Positions 1-12,790 of a DNA stretch of 64,000 bases are shown here, in pieces. Origin of the DNA: Ulva prolifera (Eukaryota; Chlorophyta; Ulvophyceae; Ulvales; Ulvaceae); the NCBI GenBank assembly GCA_023078555.1, contig CM041196.1, positions 6,893,985-6,957,984 of the forward strand, given 5' to 3'. The notes below the pieces were generated by a model. That model ran no database searches. It saw only the letters and a list, made by a program, of their open reading frames with translations, and was not told the origin of the DNA. Position numbers and translations under genes: made by a program. Numbering within the stretch: position 1 is the stretch's first letter; the number at the start of each line of letters is the position of its first letter.

Positions 1-2190
1 TGCACATCATGATGCATACGCACCCCTGTGCTCTCGCCAGTGGATGACAGGTCCGTGTTCATCAAAAAAGGAATGTAGGGTAGCACATGCATCCAAGAAA
101 GCTTGCACGGTGTGCCGGAGGAAGGCTCACAGGTCCCGGCGTGCGTATCAACATTGGCTACACGCTTCTGGCAACCCACATTTCTGCATGCCCCAGCGCG
201 GTGGACAATCAGGGCTCAACCAGAAGAAATGCCCTAGGTCACTAGACTAGCAAAGCCGTAGCGCAGGCTGCCTTGTTGCACGCCCAGACATGCATGTTAT
301 TGTACGACGAGCAGATGCCAGCACATCACCCTTGCCAGCTTTGGGTCTCGGCAGGTCATAGCACCAAAAATAAGGCGAGAGCAGCACCAGGAGTACCGCA
401 CGACCTTCATCAAGCATAGACGCGATTGTTGTCTTATGCCGGAATGCGCGCAGATAATATGGCTGTTCCGTCTGGTTTGCTCATGCAGCTCAGGTGCAAG
501 GCCAGATCCCCAGCCATTGTGCACAACGCTGCAACACCAGCCAGCGAGTGACATGCCAACATGGACAACGAAGTGTGCTTGCTGACCAACAGGGGTAGAT
601 GCATTGAGCTGTGCACCACATAACACAAGTACTTGTTTTGAGCAGTGAGGATGAGCGTTGCCTCTGTGCTCAGCACACTAGGCTCTATCGGATATGTATG
701 TCCAGCATGACTAGAGCACTGCACCAGGTATATGTCGCTTACCTATATTACACACTAGCGTTTACTGGCATTGCCTTGCAGGGATGGATACCAGAACTGG
801 GTTTTTGTCATGGTCACATATCACACACTCATCGGCGTGGATGCATGACCAATCTGCCTGATTGCGAAAAGACCAGGGCAGTTTTGTCTTGACGTTATTG
901 AGGTATAGTACGACGGGTTGTCAGACGCTCAGGCGATGTCGAGCCGTCCGCTGCCACAGCAGCATCGACTCAATCGGCATTTCGGCCCATTAAGGCATCG
1001 CCAGTTTAAGCAGAGCATGCTCGTATGTACGCAGTGATGACTGTGGACCGCATGCTCTATTCTCTGTCCAGTTGCACGCATCTTTATAGATGTGGTATGG
1101 ACCCAGAACGCAACTCCGAGGTCGTTTGCAAAACATGGTTGAGGGTCCTGTACAAAGCCTGATCAGCGCCATCCACACAATGCCTGCTGCTCTGCCGTTA
1201 CAGAGGTCTCATGAAGCCGTGCTTTGAACTCCGCTCAGGCGCAGGCAGTCTTCCGAGACCGGTTGCATTCGACTCAGACCATGGGCGATTCTCAGCGTCA
1301 GCCTCTGCAAGGTGCCCCAGAGACAGCGGAAGCCCAGCAATTCTGAGGGGAGTTGAACAACAACGACATGTGTAGCGACTTTGATACGGCAGTTGTCGCA
1401 GCCGCTTCCGAAACAGAGCCGGTCATCGACAGAGGGGGACGCAGGTGCCCTGCTGCTAAACAAGAACACAGAGGAAGCCGCTGCACACAAGTAGTGTCGG
1501 ATCACGCTGTGACCAAGCCTTCAGTATGTTTCGGACGCCAGATCACAGGACCTAGGCAATTGAAATTTCTTTAAAGAGTAATGTGGAGAAGTTGCGGCAT
1601 GTGGCACGAGACTCGAGGCTGATTCTGCCCTGACAGACATTGACTTTTCCATTCCTCAGTCATGCTGCCTCAATGTGCAAGGTCCCTTGTCGTCGAAGCT
1701 GGCGTCGCTTTCGTCGATGTACTCACCTCGCGCCATGCCTCCACGCGGCGCACTGTGAGCTGGTGTGAGGCAATCCCTGGCCAAGAAAATCGGAATCTAC
1801 GGCGAAGGTGGCACGGCTGATTCCATATGCAGCATTGTGCACGTTGATATGCAGACACTGTACCCTGAAATATTCCAAACGTACTCTCATGAGCGATGCG
1901 ACGCGTAGCTGAACTTCTCCAGGTCAAACCTGTGAAAACGGGGCTTGTGCATATCCAGATCAGCGAGGGCCGGGTGGCTTAATCAACTGACGCTAGCCAA
2001 CCACTAGAATACGTGATGAACTTGCTGCAACAACATATGATCAGGCTGACGCTTGGCGTGGCGGTGCGGCGTTGTACGTCAGGCTGGTCCGCACACAGGG
2101 ACGAAATCGCACTGCCTTGAACAAGAGTGCGCACATATCGAGAAAGTGAGCTTGTGCAGGCTGAATACTGGGACATCCGTTGACTTTCAT
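1..2190 (+). repeat. Duplicated block P, copy 1 (decayed core-family piece?)
   Basis: This stretch matches 10530-12790 along most of its length, at roughly 80 percent by eye, so it is the left unit of the tandem array, cut by the window edge. It contains an exon-like stretch at 782-902 after a clean TTGCCTTGCAG acceptor and before a GAG|GTATAG donor. The second copy reads it without a stop, whereas this copy has a stop in frame. The second copy's translation weakly resembles core exon 1 of the C genes, with an IP-x-RFC ending. I see no intact gene here, and a decayed family member is the best guess. Confidence 0.5.
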
Positions 2191-3090
2191 GAACGGACAT
2201 CACCACCATGGCCCCGTTGTGCCGGAAGACAACAACTTGCTCTATTCAATCTCACAGGGAGGCGCACTACAACGTGCGAGACCACATAGATTAGCCAACT
2301 GCAATCTGTATCTGTAACTAGTTCTGTCCATGACAGTCTACTAGATTGATCATGCCGCGTGTTCGGGCTTCAAACATCAGGCGAGGCCTCGCCTAGGCGT
2401 CGCGGCCTGGTGTCATCATGGCGACACACATCCAGTCATCACAGTCACAGGCGTCCATTCTTTCAAAAAATTGTCCATATGGCAGGAATCCGTGGAACTA
2501 CCCGCTCGTGTCTCCAACTTGTCTCCTCAACAGGCCCACGCCCCCGAGAAGCATGCATGGCAGCGCTGTGTGCGGTCCCGCGCTCCCACGCATTCCACTT
2601 GTCAACATGATTTATCACCTGTGGTAGAGTCTCGTATGCATATGCGCCACTCCCTGATCATGGCAGTGTACTGGTGCGTTACGCGGGGCTGCGGGCTGGA
2701 GCGAGGCTCGTGTCACAAGCGGCCAGGAGTAGCGCACTGTTGTCTGCGTAACATAAGATCATTGATTGCAGGCCGCCAAGACTTATGTTGTGTCGCAGTC
2801 GCCACCATGTCAGCAAACTGCCTCGTAGACAGCGTTGCGCCCAACGTATACTACGTAGCTCACATGGCCTTCATCCCTGCAGCAGTCAGGCACAGGCATG
2901 TAACTGGCGTCACTTTCACACGCATGGTAGTCCGTTCCAGCTTGCATGGCCTGGACGAATCGATTGGCCTATTTTGCTGTGGACCAGTGTTGGGTTGCCA
3001 TGCAGCATAGTTGGGGCTCCCCTCCGAGAATTTGGTCTGAGTAATTGGAATTGTTCTTTGTGATCGAGCCCGACGACCCGACACTGCTGT
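2190..3090 (+). repeat. Block Q, copy 1, upstream of C1
   Basis: This sequence recurs at 6466-7340 and 12790-13600, each time directly upstream of a C gene. It starts near ATGAACGGACATCACC and reaches the first core exon. Copy 1 differs most from the other two and alone carries an extra segment at about 2985-3085 that also occurs at 24625-24725. No reading frame is conserved across all three copies, so I take it as promoter, 5-prime leader or spacer DNA rather than a gene. Confidence 0.6.
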
Positions 3091-3172
3091 GGAGGCGGGC
3101 CTTGCAATGACATGTCAGTCGACATGCCCTCCCGCGTCGCGTGGTGGACACCTAATCTCCGTCAGCTTGCAG

Positions 3173-5762
3173 GTGTGGAGTGGTATCAGATGGGCTGCAC
3201 GTTCTCTCCCCGAAACGGCAGGTACCTCATTCGCGGAACATGCATATGGACTGATGGAGGCGCACTATTTCGGACAATGCTTGGGGGGGCGTTCGTCGAA
3301 GCCCAGCTCTTCATCACCAGAGCGCCCGCAGAGTTCTGTCTTCCCGTTCAGAAGAAACTTTTTTACCCGGGGTTCCAGGTCATGGTACGTCTCGGGCTGC
3401 TTGCGAGCGTGTGATGTTCTGCCGCCTTCACATACCCAGCATGCCTCCATGCTCCACTGCAGGACATCGACCCTTTTCATGTCACGATGTGCTGCCATGC
3501 AATGGGCAAAGACACTTGAGCTCAGCCTCTCGCAAGCAGAACATCACGCATCCCACGTGCCGCGCAAGCCTCAGCAGGCGCCAGATGGCACGGCCGTTGC
3601 AAGCACCTCCGGCATCGAAGCAGAACACATCGCTGATTGCTCAAGACGGGAAATACGCACCTGGCATGGTCAACTCCACGCTGCAGATGTGCGGAAAAGT
3701 GCCGATTAGATTCGGTCATGTCGGTCTCCCACCCTGTGCAGACGCGCCTCCCGCATGCATGCAGAGATGCGCATCTCTGGTGTGTATGCGTGTACGCTGC
3801 GTGCTGTCCAGCTACATGCCGCCGCCGGTGTCTCATCAGTGTGCAGATCAATGCGTCAGATCATTGCCAGACAGGCGCCACGCAGCGCCACGATGTGTGC
3901 CAGGTCGAGAGACCGGGCGAGCGAAATGCTACACGCACAGCCAGCGCCTCAGCACAACGCCTCAGCACCAACACCATCGATTGTGCCTCTGTCTTCGCTT
4001 ACCCCTCGCTCGTTGTAAGACCAGGTCTTGGGGACCACCAGAACGCGCAGTCGCATGCAGATGCTTCTGAAGTCACTGTGACGCGTGATTGCATGCACGC
4101 CTGCAGGTGTATCTGAGGTCACTGTCAGATCGCCCAATGACTGTGAATGGAAGGGTGCATGCCTACCCTCTGCCTGCCCATGAGCGCCAGGAGATCATGA
4201 GGCAGCTGCCGGAGCGCCTGCGCGCTCTGGCCGTGGACGGCTCAAACCCTCACTTTGGGGACAGGGAAACTTGCTTCGAATCATCACCGAATCACACGTA
4301 TACCACACCCTTCGACGACATCGACCTCCCCGCGGTAAACATCTGCTCCCTCCTGGAATTCTTGGCGTCTGCGGAATCGATCGTGCGGCGTTGTGGCCAT
4401 TCGCAAAGTACAGCTGTGAGCACCAAGATTCGCAGCCATGTGGTTGCTGTTATCAACTTGAATGCATATCTGCTTGCTCTGTGTTGTATCACGGCGCTGT
4501 GAGCTCTTCGAAGTGTTCTGCCCCATGCATGCCCATCCCCCCTCCCCCCCCCCCTATCTCTACATCCATGCGTGCTGCTGACGCCGCTGCCGGCGCCTGC
4601 GGCAGCTAATCGGCGCTGACAACGCCGCAACGCATGCTGCGAGTGCCGCGCTGCTCCTGCCATGCTGCAAATGCAGTGTGCTGCAACGTGGGTATCTGCC
4701 TGGCATGCGGCTGCTGTCCTGCTGGGTGCGCTGAACCGGCACTCACACACACACAAGCACGCGGATTGTACAGGGTGCGGACGTGTACGTGCAGCTGCAG
4801 TTCCCCACACTCAAGTTCAAGAAACTGTCAAACATGGTGCGACACCGCTACATACATGCCAGTGTGTGTGTGGTCACCCCTCGTCTGGGTCCGGCGTGAT
4901 GTCTGGTCTGACAGTTCATGCTCTTTTTGTTTGAGAGTCGTTTGCTCGTTCATACCCCGGGGCTTCCACCCCAATGCCCCCCACGCAGCAGCGGCACATC
5001 TTTCCAATGAAGTCAAGTCTGGGCCTGTACCCAGGCGCCGGTTTCGTTTTATTCATAGCGGGTGCTACAGCGCCGTCGGGCTGTTCCGGATGCGGCAGGA
5101 GCGACACCGGCGGCGAGTGCTGGTTGTGCATGCAGCAGCCCGTCACGCTCGTGTTTGCCATGGCCTTCGGGGATGCGCAGGACGTCATGGCCGTGATGCT
5201 GAAGCCCCCCACCATCTGCGTGTGCCGAGCGGACCAGCGTATCAGGGCAGCTGTCCAGCTCGGTTACTCCGAGCACGCATTCGACAGCATCAATGCCCTT
5301 GGTGGCATCCAGTTTGGCACGCCCGGCGATGCCCTTGGTGGCATCCAGTTTGACATGCCAGTGGTGGCCGTACATGCCGCTCAGCAGCAGCAGCCTGAGG
5401 TGCCGCCGCCCGACCACGCGCTTCGTGACCTGCAAGAGGCCGAGCTCCACCCGGAGGAGCTGCCGGATCCTCTGCAGCAGCTGCCGCAGCCCAGCTATGT
5501 GTTCTTCGACCTGGAAGAGTGGGAGGCCGAGCCTGTCCGGGAGGAGCCGCCAGATCCTCTTCAGCAGGTGCCGCAGCCCGGCTATGGATTCGCTGACCTG
5601 CTGCAGCTGCAGGAGAAGGCCGTGCCCGGCCCGGCGGCGTTCGCTAGACCCCGAACGTTCCCCGATGCCCTTCGCAACGACTTGCACGAGTGTATGCATC
5701 GTCCTGCCTCAGGCATGCTCCCCCCCGCCCTCCCCCCCTTTCCTAGGTCAAACGCGTGCTGA
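3173..5762 (+). CDS. C1: tandem core-family gene, first copy (partial model)
   Basis: Four exons can be read: 3173-3378, 4107-4334, about 4758-4836 and 4989-5762. Exon 1 has the family ITRAPAEFCLPV motif and ends at CAG|GTCATG. Exon 2 starts at CTGCAG and carries VTVNGRVHAYPLPAHERQ. Exon 3 carries VQLQFPTLKF and ends at ATG|GTGCG as in the paralogs. Exon 4 has two CxxC pairs (CSGC, CWLC), then QPVTLVFAMAFGD and ICVCRADQR, followed by a tail with a duplicated ALGGIQF and a duplicated PDPLQQ(L/V)PQP unit rich in Glu and Asp. The start codon is not resolved; upstream exons are likely. Later 3-prime exons may lie in 5990-6460, where the sequence matches C3 near 17.5-17.9 kb before the next unit begins at about 6466. 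Function is not recognised; a nuclear DNA-binding role is inferred from the fold hypothesis. The exon 3 acceptor phase is uncertain. Confidence 0.6.
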
Positions 5763-6465
5763 GTGAGCTTTTCTCCTCCCACCGCGAGGTAGCGGGCCAC
5801 ACCCACTCGAGCGAGTGTGCCGCTGCTCCGCATGTATGCACAGCCGTGTGCGGCGCGCTTGCTGCGTTCTCCAGATACAGGTCGCACCCGCGCGCGCTCG
5901 TGGCGCATCTATTCCGGCGGCCGTGTGCGGCGCTGATGCCGTTTCATCTGACGCGACGCAATTCGGAGCCCGCAGCCGTCCCGCCTGCCTCCGGCCAGTC
6001 TCCTTCCGGCAATGGTCCTCGTGGCCAGCCCTCACACCCCGTCCGATCTACGTCTGTGGCATGCAGCCCGGCACCGTGAACGAGAGAATGACCTTGAAGC
6101 CGCGGGCGGATATGACATGTGGCCACAGGCAGCACCGGGCCGCCGCAGGGGGAGAAGCCCCGGTGCGGGAGCCGGGGCGCGTGAGCGCACCCCCGCAGCA
6201 AGAGACCGGCACGATCCTGCCCATCTCTGGCCTGTCATGCGCTTCGGTGGCGTCGACCCTGAGCGGCCGCCCGCGCAGCAGCAGGCTGTGCACCCGCTCG
6301 GCGGGCACGCTCCCCCCGCCCATGGAACCGGCGCGCAAGCGGGCGAGCCGGCGCCGGCGCTGCAGGAGGAGCGAGAGGTCGGCTTGAGGCTGCTGGGGCA
6401 GGGTGCGGACGTGAATGGGAGCTTTGACACTGTGCGGAGGCCTGGTTCATACCATGATTCGACGA

Positions 6466-7340
6466 CTCGCATGAACGGACATCACCCCCATGGCCCCGTT
6501 GTGCCTGAAGACAACACCTTGCTCTATTCAATCTCACGGGGAGCCAAACTACAACGTGCGCGATCACCTGGACTGGCCAAATGCAATGTGTGTCTGGAAC
6601 TGGTTCTGCCCATGACAGTCTGCTAGATTCACCATGCCGAGTGTTTGGGCGTCAAACGTCGGGCGAGGCGTCGCGGCCTGGTGTGCTGGATGGCATCATG
6701 GCGACATGTGTCCAGTCATCGCAGTCACAGGCGTCCATTTTCAATGGACTGTCCATATGGCATGGGATCGAGGAGTCATCCGCTTTTGTCTCCATCTTGC
6801 CTCCTCAACAGCCCCACGCCCAAGAGAAGCATGCATGTCTGCCCTGTGTGCGGTGCCGTGTCCCCACACTTCCCTTCTCGATTCAATTTGTCGACATGAG
6901 TTGTCACCTGCAGTAAGAAGAGAGTCTCGTGTGTATATGCGCCGCTTCCAAATCACGACACTGGCATCGTGCGTCAGGTGGGGCTGCGGACTGCATCGAG
7001 GCTCGTGTCACAAGCGGCTGCCGGTAGCGCAATGTTGTCGACGCTACACAAACAGATAGATTGCAGGCGGCCGAGACTTATGTTGTGTCGCGGTGCCACC
7101 ATGTCAACAGACTGCCAGGTGGACAGCGTTGCGTTCAACGTAGCTGAAAGGGCGTTTACTTTCTGCAGCAGTCGGGCACAGGCATGCAACTCTCGCGTCA
7201 GTTCACACACAAGGTAGTGCGTTTGAGCTTGCACTGCCTGGGCGACTGTACTGGCTTGGCTTGCAGCGGGGGGCCCTTGCAATGGCATTCCAGTCAATGT
7301 GCCCCCCAGCGTCGCGCATGACGGACACTTGATCTCCATC
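6466..7340 (+). repeat. Block Q, copy 2, upstream of C2
   Basis: This copy begins abruptly at about 6466, directly after the 3-prime part of C1, so the block P seen before the other units is missing here. From about 6735 to 7205 I find no clear difference from 13057-13527, while the flanks on both sides differ at many positions. That pattern points to gene conversion or a very recent exchange between units. Confidence 0.65.
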
Positions 7341-7346
7341 TTGCAG

Positions 7347-9369
7347 ATGTGGAAGCGTTTCAGATGGCCTGCACGTTCTATCGTGCTGAACAAGGCACAT
7401 ACCTCGTTCGCGGAACATGGGCTATGGAAAGCCAGACTCTGCGGACAACGCTTGGGGAAACGAACGTCGATGTCACCCTCGGCATCGATAGAGCCCCTGC
7501 CGAGTTCTGTCTTCCCGTCAGAAGACAAAGATTTGGGCCGGATTTTCAGGTCAAGGCACGTACCGCTCTCAATGCAAGCAGACCATCACATTTGTCGTGC
7601 AAGCATACACAAAATGGCACGGTCAATCACCTCCGGCCTGGAAGCAGATGTCGCATGCAGTTGCTCCTGAAGTCAGATCGACCAGTGACCGTGAATGGAA
7701 AAGTGCATGCCTACCCTCTGCCTGCCTCTGAGCGCCAGGAGATCATGAGGCAGCTACCGGAGCGACTGCGCGCTCTGGCCGTGGACGGCTCGAGCCCTCC
7801 CTTTGGTGACAGGAGAATTTGCTTCGAATCATCACCGAATCACACGCCTACCACACCCTTCGGCGACATTGACCTCCTCGCAGTATGCATCCCCCTCCCT
7901 CCTGACATTCATGGCGTTTTGTGCAACAGATTGTGCGGTATCGTACCCATCCGCAGAGCACAGCAGCCATCACCGACGCCCGTGATGCATGTATGGCTCC
8001 GTGTCCTGGCTGTATTGTTTCCGCGGCACGGTGAACTCCACAACGTGTTCTGGCCCGCGTGCAGCTGAGTCCCCCCTCCCCCCGCCTCTCGGCATCCACG
8101 CGTGCTGCTGGTGCACGTGGCTGCCAGCTGCCCGGCGCTGACAACGCCGCATGCTGCAAGTGCCATGCTGCAGCGTGGGTTCCTGCCCGGCATGCGGCTG
8201 CTGTGCTGCCATAAGCGTGCCGAAGTGCAGCTCAGATTCCTCAGCACGCGGATCGTGCAGGGAGTCACCAAGTCCTTGGCGTTGCCATTCCCGACGCTCA
8301 AGTTCGGGGCGCCATCAGGCATGGTGCGGCCCCCCCGCCTGCCCCCGCCTCCTTGCAGCACCTGTGGCACATGTATACACCTCTATCTGCATGCACACTG
8401 TCGCGCAGCTTCAGGGGGCGATACATCACGTGCGTGTAGCGGGGTGGCGCCCGCCGCAACCACAACGGCGCTGGTGTGTGTGCGTGCGTGCATTCGTGTG
8501 CTGTCTATGCCCGGGCTGCTCAGACCAACCTGCGTTGGGCAGAGGCGCGACGTCAGTTCGGACATGCTTGTATTTGCGAGAGTTGTGTGGGGCCTCTGCG
8601 TCCAGATGAGGCGTGCATCCATGCCCTGGCGGTCCTCACCCCTGCAACCCCCATTCAGCGGTCGCGCATGAGTCCAATGGACTCTAGTTCCATTCCGGGC
8701 CGTGGGGTGCACCGTTTGAAAGGGTGGTGTGTATGGTACTGCCGACAACTCATCGGCCTGTTCCGGACGCAGCAGGTGTGGCACCGGCAGCCCAGTCAGC
8801 ATCCCGGGGTGCCTGCAGGAGCCCGTCACGCTCGTGTTTGCCATGGCTTTCGGAGATGCGGAGGACGTCGTGGCCGTGATGCTGACACCCCCCACCATCT
8901 GCGTGTGCCGGCCCGAGCAACGTATCAAGGCAGCTGTCAAACTTGGCTACTCTGAGCATGTATTTGACAGCATCAACGCCCTTGGTGGCCGGCATTTTGA
9001 GGTGGGGTGCACATGGAAACTTCCCATTGGGAAGCTTGGTGGAAGCAGGTCCCGGCGCCTCTGGACCCCCCATCAGCGCCTGGAGCCAACGTGTGACCCC
9101 CATCAGCCCCAGCAGCCGCCCGCCGTCCATAACCGCCGCGCGAACACGCACGGTGTCGTAGCGGGCGAGCAGCAGCAACACCACGCAGTCGACTTGTTGC
9201 CGGCGGAAGGGGACACGGGCGGGTGCTTGACAACGTGCAGGACGCCGTGCTGTCTGAGATGTGGGAAAACGTCTGGGGCCCTTCGGATGGCACGCAGGCG
9301 GCCCGATCCTTAACGGGCATAGACGAGGGCGGGGGGTACCTGACGTTGCCAGCGGACGATGCGCAATAG
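7347..9369 (+). CDS. C2: tandem core-family gene, second copy, shortened tail
   Basis: Exon 1 is 7347-7549 (TYLVRGTW, then GIDRAPAEFCLPV), exon 2 is 7661-7882 (VTVNGKVHAYPLPASERQ), exon 3 is 8231-8323 (LALPFPTLKF) and exon 4 starts near 8723. Junctions 1-2, 2-3 and 3-4 are all phase 0. Exon 4 has EPVTLVFAMAFGDAED, ICVCRPEQR and a DSINALGG end like C1. The long His/Gln repeat tail of C3 is absent: the sequence jumps from about 9000 to material matching C3 at 17.8 kb. One frame there ends in DEGGGYLTLPADDAQ at 9369, matching the C3 terminus; another frame closes at 9313, and I cannot tell which is used. It is a gene or a recently damaged copy. The start codon is unresolved. Confidence 0.6.
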
Positions 9370-9589
9370 TGTGAGGCACGTTGACTGGGGCTGTCCCAAG
9401 CCATCTGCGGGAGGTTGTGCACCCACACGCGGTGCAGCGCGTGTGTCCCTACTCTACCCGCTGTTCCCTGAAGTGGGTGCGGCGGCGCGGGGGCGATGGT
9501 GTGTCGTGCGAGGCAGGCATGTCTGCAGAAGGGCGCCGCGGTGCCGGCGGCCGATGGTGACCTCTTGCACATGCATGTGGCATGATGGC

Positions 9590-9745
9590 TGATAGGGATG
9601 TCTGTCCCCAGCTCGATGTGTTTCAGACACAGTTTGTGGGTCGTCTCGGTTCAACCGCTTTGCCACTTTTGAGAAATGCGATGGTCCTTGGTGCCCTGGG
9701 AGGTCGGCGCGACGCATGAGTCTGAGTCGCAGTGACGTGAGCTGG
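9590..9745 (+). repeat. Shared 3-prime flank of C2
   Basis: This segment matches 18310-18470 downstream of C3, so the duplicated unit extends past the coding region. It includes a conserved TGCACATGCATGTGGCATGATGG stretch just upstream on both sides; no ORF is conserved. Confidence 0.55.
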
Positions 9746-10529
9746 TCGAGTTCAGCTTTTCAACACAACAGCCTTCAGGGAGACAGCGCCGAATGTCAAT
9801 CGAATTGAGTTGATCATGCAGCCTCAAGTGGGTCTGCGGTGACTCAGCACTGAGAAGTTTGGTCAGCAGTAGCCCACGGATTCTGCCCAAGAGTCCTGTG
9901 ATAGCGAACCCAGACGCTACCGTAACATAGCAGTCCCGCTCTTGTGATCTCCGGGCACAGACCATACGAGCACGCCTTGACCAAGTTGGCACGGCTGCAT
10001 GGCGGACAAGGACCGAGCCGACGAGGCAGGCAGCACCGTGAAGGCAGCGAGCAGCTCGAGACCTGGTGCAATCGTCCAGCGTAACGCACCCGTGCCACAG
10101 ACGGCAGCCCACACCGAACAAGCACCGATGCAACACATCGCTCCCCAAACAATCAAGTCCGCACGCGCCTACACCACCATCGGCGTCCCAATATGTGTCC
10201 ATACCCCAATGCACACTCAGGCGGGAATTCAAAGGAAGACGTACGGTGACACGACCGCCCATGCGTGCAGACCCGCACGCACACCCGCTCACAGATGCAT
10301 GCACGCATCGCGCACGGCGGCCCAACCCGAGGCCCCCCGGCCCAGCCCTCACATATGCATCGCATCACACACCCCGTCACGCACCCTAGGCCACCCGAAG
10401 CTCAGACCATGCAACGCCAGCGCCGCTCCGGCTACAAGCACCCCAGGCTATGCATCCATGTCGAGGCTGACCGTTGTAGCTGAGCCAATGTCCTTACATG
10501 TCCAGCTCAGCGCAGATGTACATAGTCTT
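9746..10529. other. Unique spacer between array units
   Basis: I see no copy of this stretch elsewhere in the window and no convincing exon. The open frames here lack codon bias and clean splice signals. Confidence 0.4.
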
Positions 10530-12790
10530 CTCTTCATGCACACGCTTCCCTTTGCTCTCGGCAGTAGATGACAGCCCCGTTTTCATCAGGTATTTATGTG
10601 GGGCCGCGCATGCATCCAAGAAAGCTTGCAGGATGTGCCGGAGGAAGGCTCGCATGTCCGGGCGTGCGTATCAACATTGGCTACACGCTTCTGGCAGCCC
10701 ACATTTCTGCTTGCCCCGGCGCAACGGACAATCAGGGCTCAACCAGAAGAAATGCCCTAGCTAGGTCACTAGCAAAGCCGCAGCGCAGGCTGCCATGTTG
10801 CACGCCCAGACATGCATGTTCTTGTGTGACGACCAGATGCCAGCACATCACCCTCGCCAGCTTTGGGTCTCGGCAGGTCATAGCACCACAAATGAGGCGA
10901 GAGCAGCACCAGGAGTACCGCACGACCTTCATCAAGCACAGACGCCATTGTTGTCTTATGCCGGAAAGCGTGCAGATGGCTGTTTTGTCTAGTTTGCTCA
11001 TGCAGCTCAGGTGCATGGGCAGCCCTCCCCAGCCATTGTGCACAACGCTGCAACACCAGCCAGCGAGTGACATGCCAACATGGACAAAGAGGTGTGCTTG
11101 CTGACCAACAGGGGTAGAAGCATTGAGCTGTGCACCACATAACACAAGTAATATTGTTGAGTGTTGAGGATGAGCCATGAGCCATGCCTCTGCTGAGCTC
11201 ACTATACTCTATCGGATATGTATCTATGCCCAGCACGACTAGAGCACTGAACCAGGTAAATGTCGCTTATCATACACTGGCGTTTACTGGAATTGCCTTG
11301 CAGGGATGGATACAAGAACTGGATTCTTGTTTTGGTCACATATCACGCACCGGCGCGGATGCATGGCCTATCTACCTGATTGCGAAAATACCAGGGCGTT
11401 TTTGTCCTGACGTTTTTGAGGTACAGTACGACAGGTTGTCAAACGCTCAGGCGATCGATGTTGAGTCGTCCACTGCCACAGCAGCATCGACTCGATGGGC
11501 ATTTCAGCCCCAAAGGCATCGTCAGCTTTGAGCAGAGCATGCTCGTTCAGATACACGTTGCTACGCAGTGATGACTGTGGACTGCATGCTCTGTTCGCTG
11601 TCCAGTTGCACGCATCCTTGGAGGTGCGGTATGGACCAAGAACGCAACTCCAGAGTCGTTTGCAAAATGTGGTTGAGGGTGCTGTGCAAAGCCTGATCAG
11701 CGCCAACCAAACAATTCCTGATACTCCGCCATCACAGAGGTCTCATGAAGCCGTGCTTCGAACTCCGGTCAGGCGCAGTCAGTCTTCGAGACCGGTCGCA
11801 TACGCCTCATACCAAGGGCGTTTCTCAGCGTGAGCCTCTGCCAGGTGCTCGAGAGACAACGCAAACCCAGCGATTCTGAAGGCAGCTGAACAGCAACGAC
11901 ATCTGCAGCGACTTGGATACGGCTGTAGTCGCAGCCGCTTTCGAAACAGAGCCCGTCATCGACAGAGAGGACGCAGGTGCCCTGTTGCTGCATATGCATG
12001 TTCTTGGTACAAGAACACAGAGGCAGCCGCTGCACACAAGTATTGTCGGGTCACGCTGTGATCACGCCTTCAGTATGTTTCGGACGCCAGATCACAGGAA
12101 GTGGGCAATTGGAAGAGCAATGCGGAGAAGTTGCGACATGTGGCACGAGACTCGAGGCCAATTCTTCCCTGGAAGAAATTGTCTCCTCCATTCCTCAATC
12201 ATGCTGCCCAAATGGGCCAGGTCCCTTGCCGTCGAAGCTTCGACGGCAAGGGACGAGCGCCGCGGCGCTCGCGAGCGTAGATCAACAACAGTGACGCGCG
12301 CGACGCCAAGAAGCTTGATCTGGCCTGATCCCCAAGCCGCGGCACCGCGGCGCACTGTGAGCTGGTGTGATGCGGCCATAGCCCGACAAACGCGGTATGT
12401 ACGGCGAAGGTGGCACGGCTGATTCCATATGCAGCACTCTACACATTGATAAGCAGAAATTGTACCATGAAAGATTCCAAACGTACTCTCATGAGCGTTG
12501 CGACGCGTAGCTGAACTTATCCGTCTCAAACCTCCGAACACGGGGCTAGTGCATATCCAGATCAGCGAGGGCCGGGTGGATTGATCAACTGACGCTGGCC
12601 AGCCACTAGACTACGTGCTGCAGTTGCTGCAACAACATATGATCAGGCTGACGCTTGGCGTGGCGGTGCGGCGTCGTACGTCAGGCTGGTCCGCACACAG
12701 GGCCAAAATCGCACTGCCTCAAACACGAGTGCGCACATCTCGAGAGAGTGAGCTTGTGTGCAGGCTGAATACTAGGACATCCGTTGACTC
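10530..12790 (+). repeat. Duplicated block P, copy 2
   Basis: This is the counterpart of 1-2190. An exon-like stretch at 11304-11420 (after TTGCCTTGCAG, before GAG|GTACAG) is open for 39 codons and contains YLIAKIPGRFCP, which has spacing like the core exon 1 motif of the C genes. A second open stretch at 11569-11690 contains QLQSRLQNVVEG, weakly like core exon 2, but its phase does not join the first. A palindrome-rich insertion at about 12221-12330 is absent from copy 1. I read it as a decayed family member. Confidence 0.45.
12221..12254. repeat. 34-bp perfect palindrome centred on AAGCTT
   Basis: Each base from 12221 to 12237 pairs with its mirror from 12254 to 12238. It is followed directly by shorter palindromes (GAGCGCCGCGGCGCTC, GCTCGCGAGC). 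The homologous place in block P copy 1, near 1690, has only the left arm, so the palindrome arose after duplication. Confidence 0.9.
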
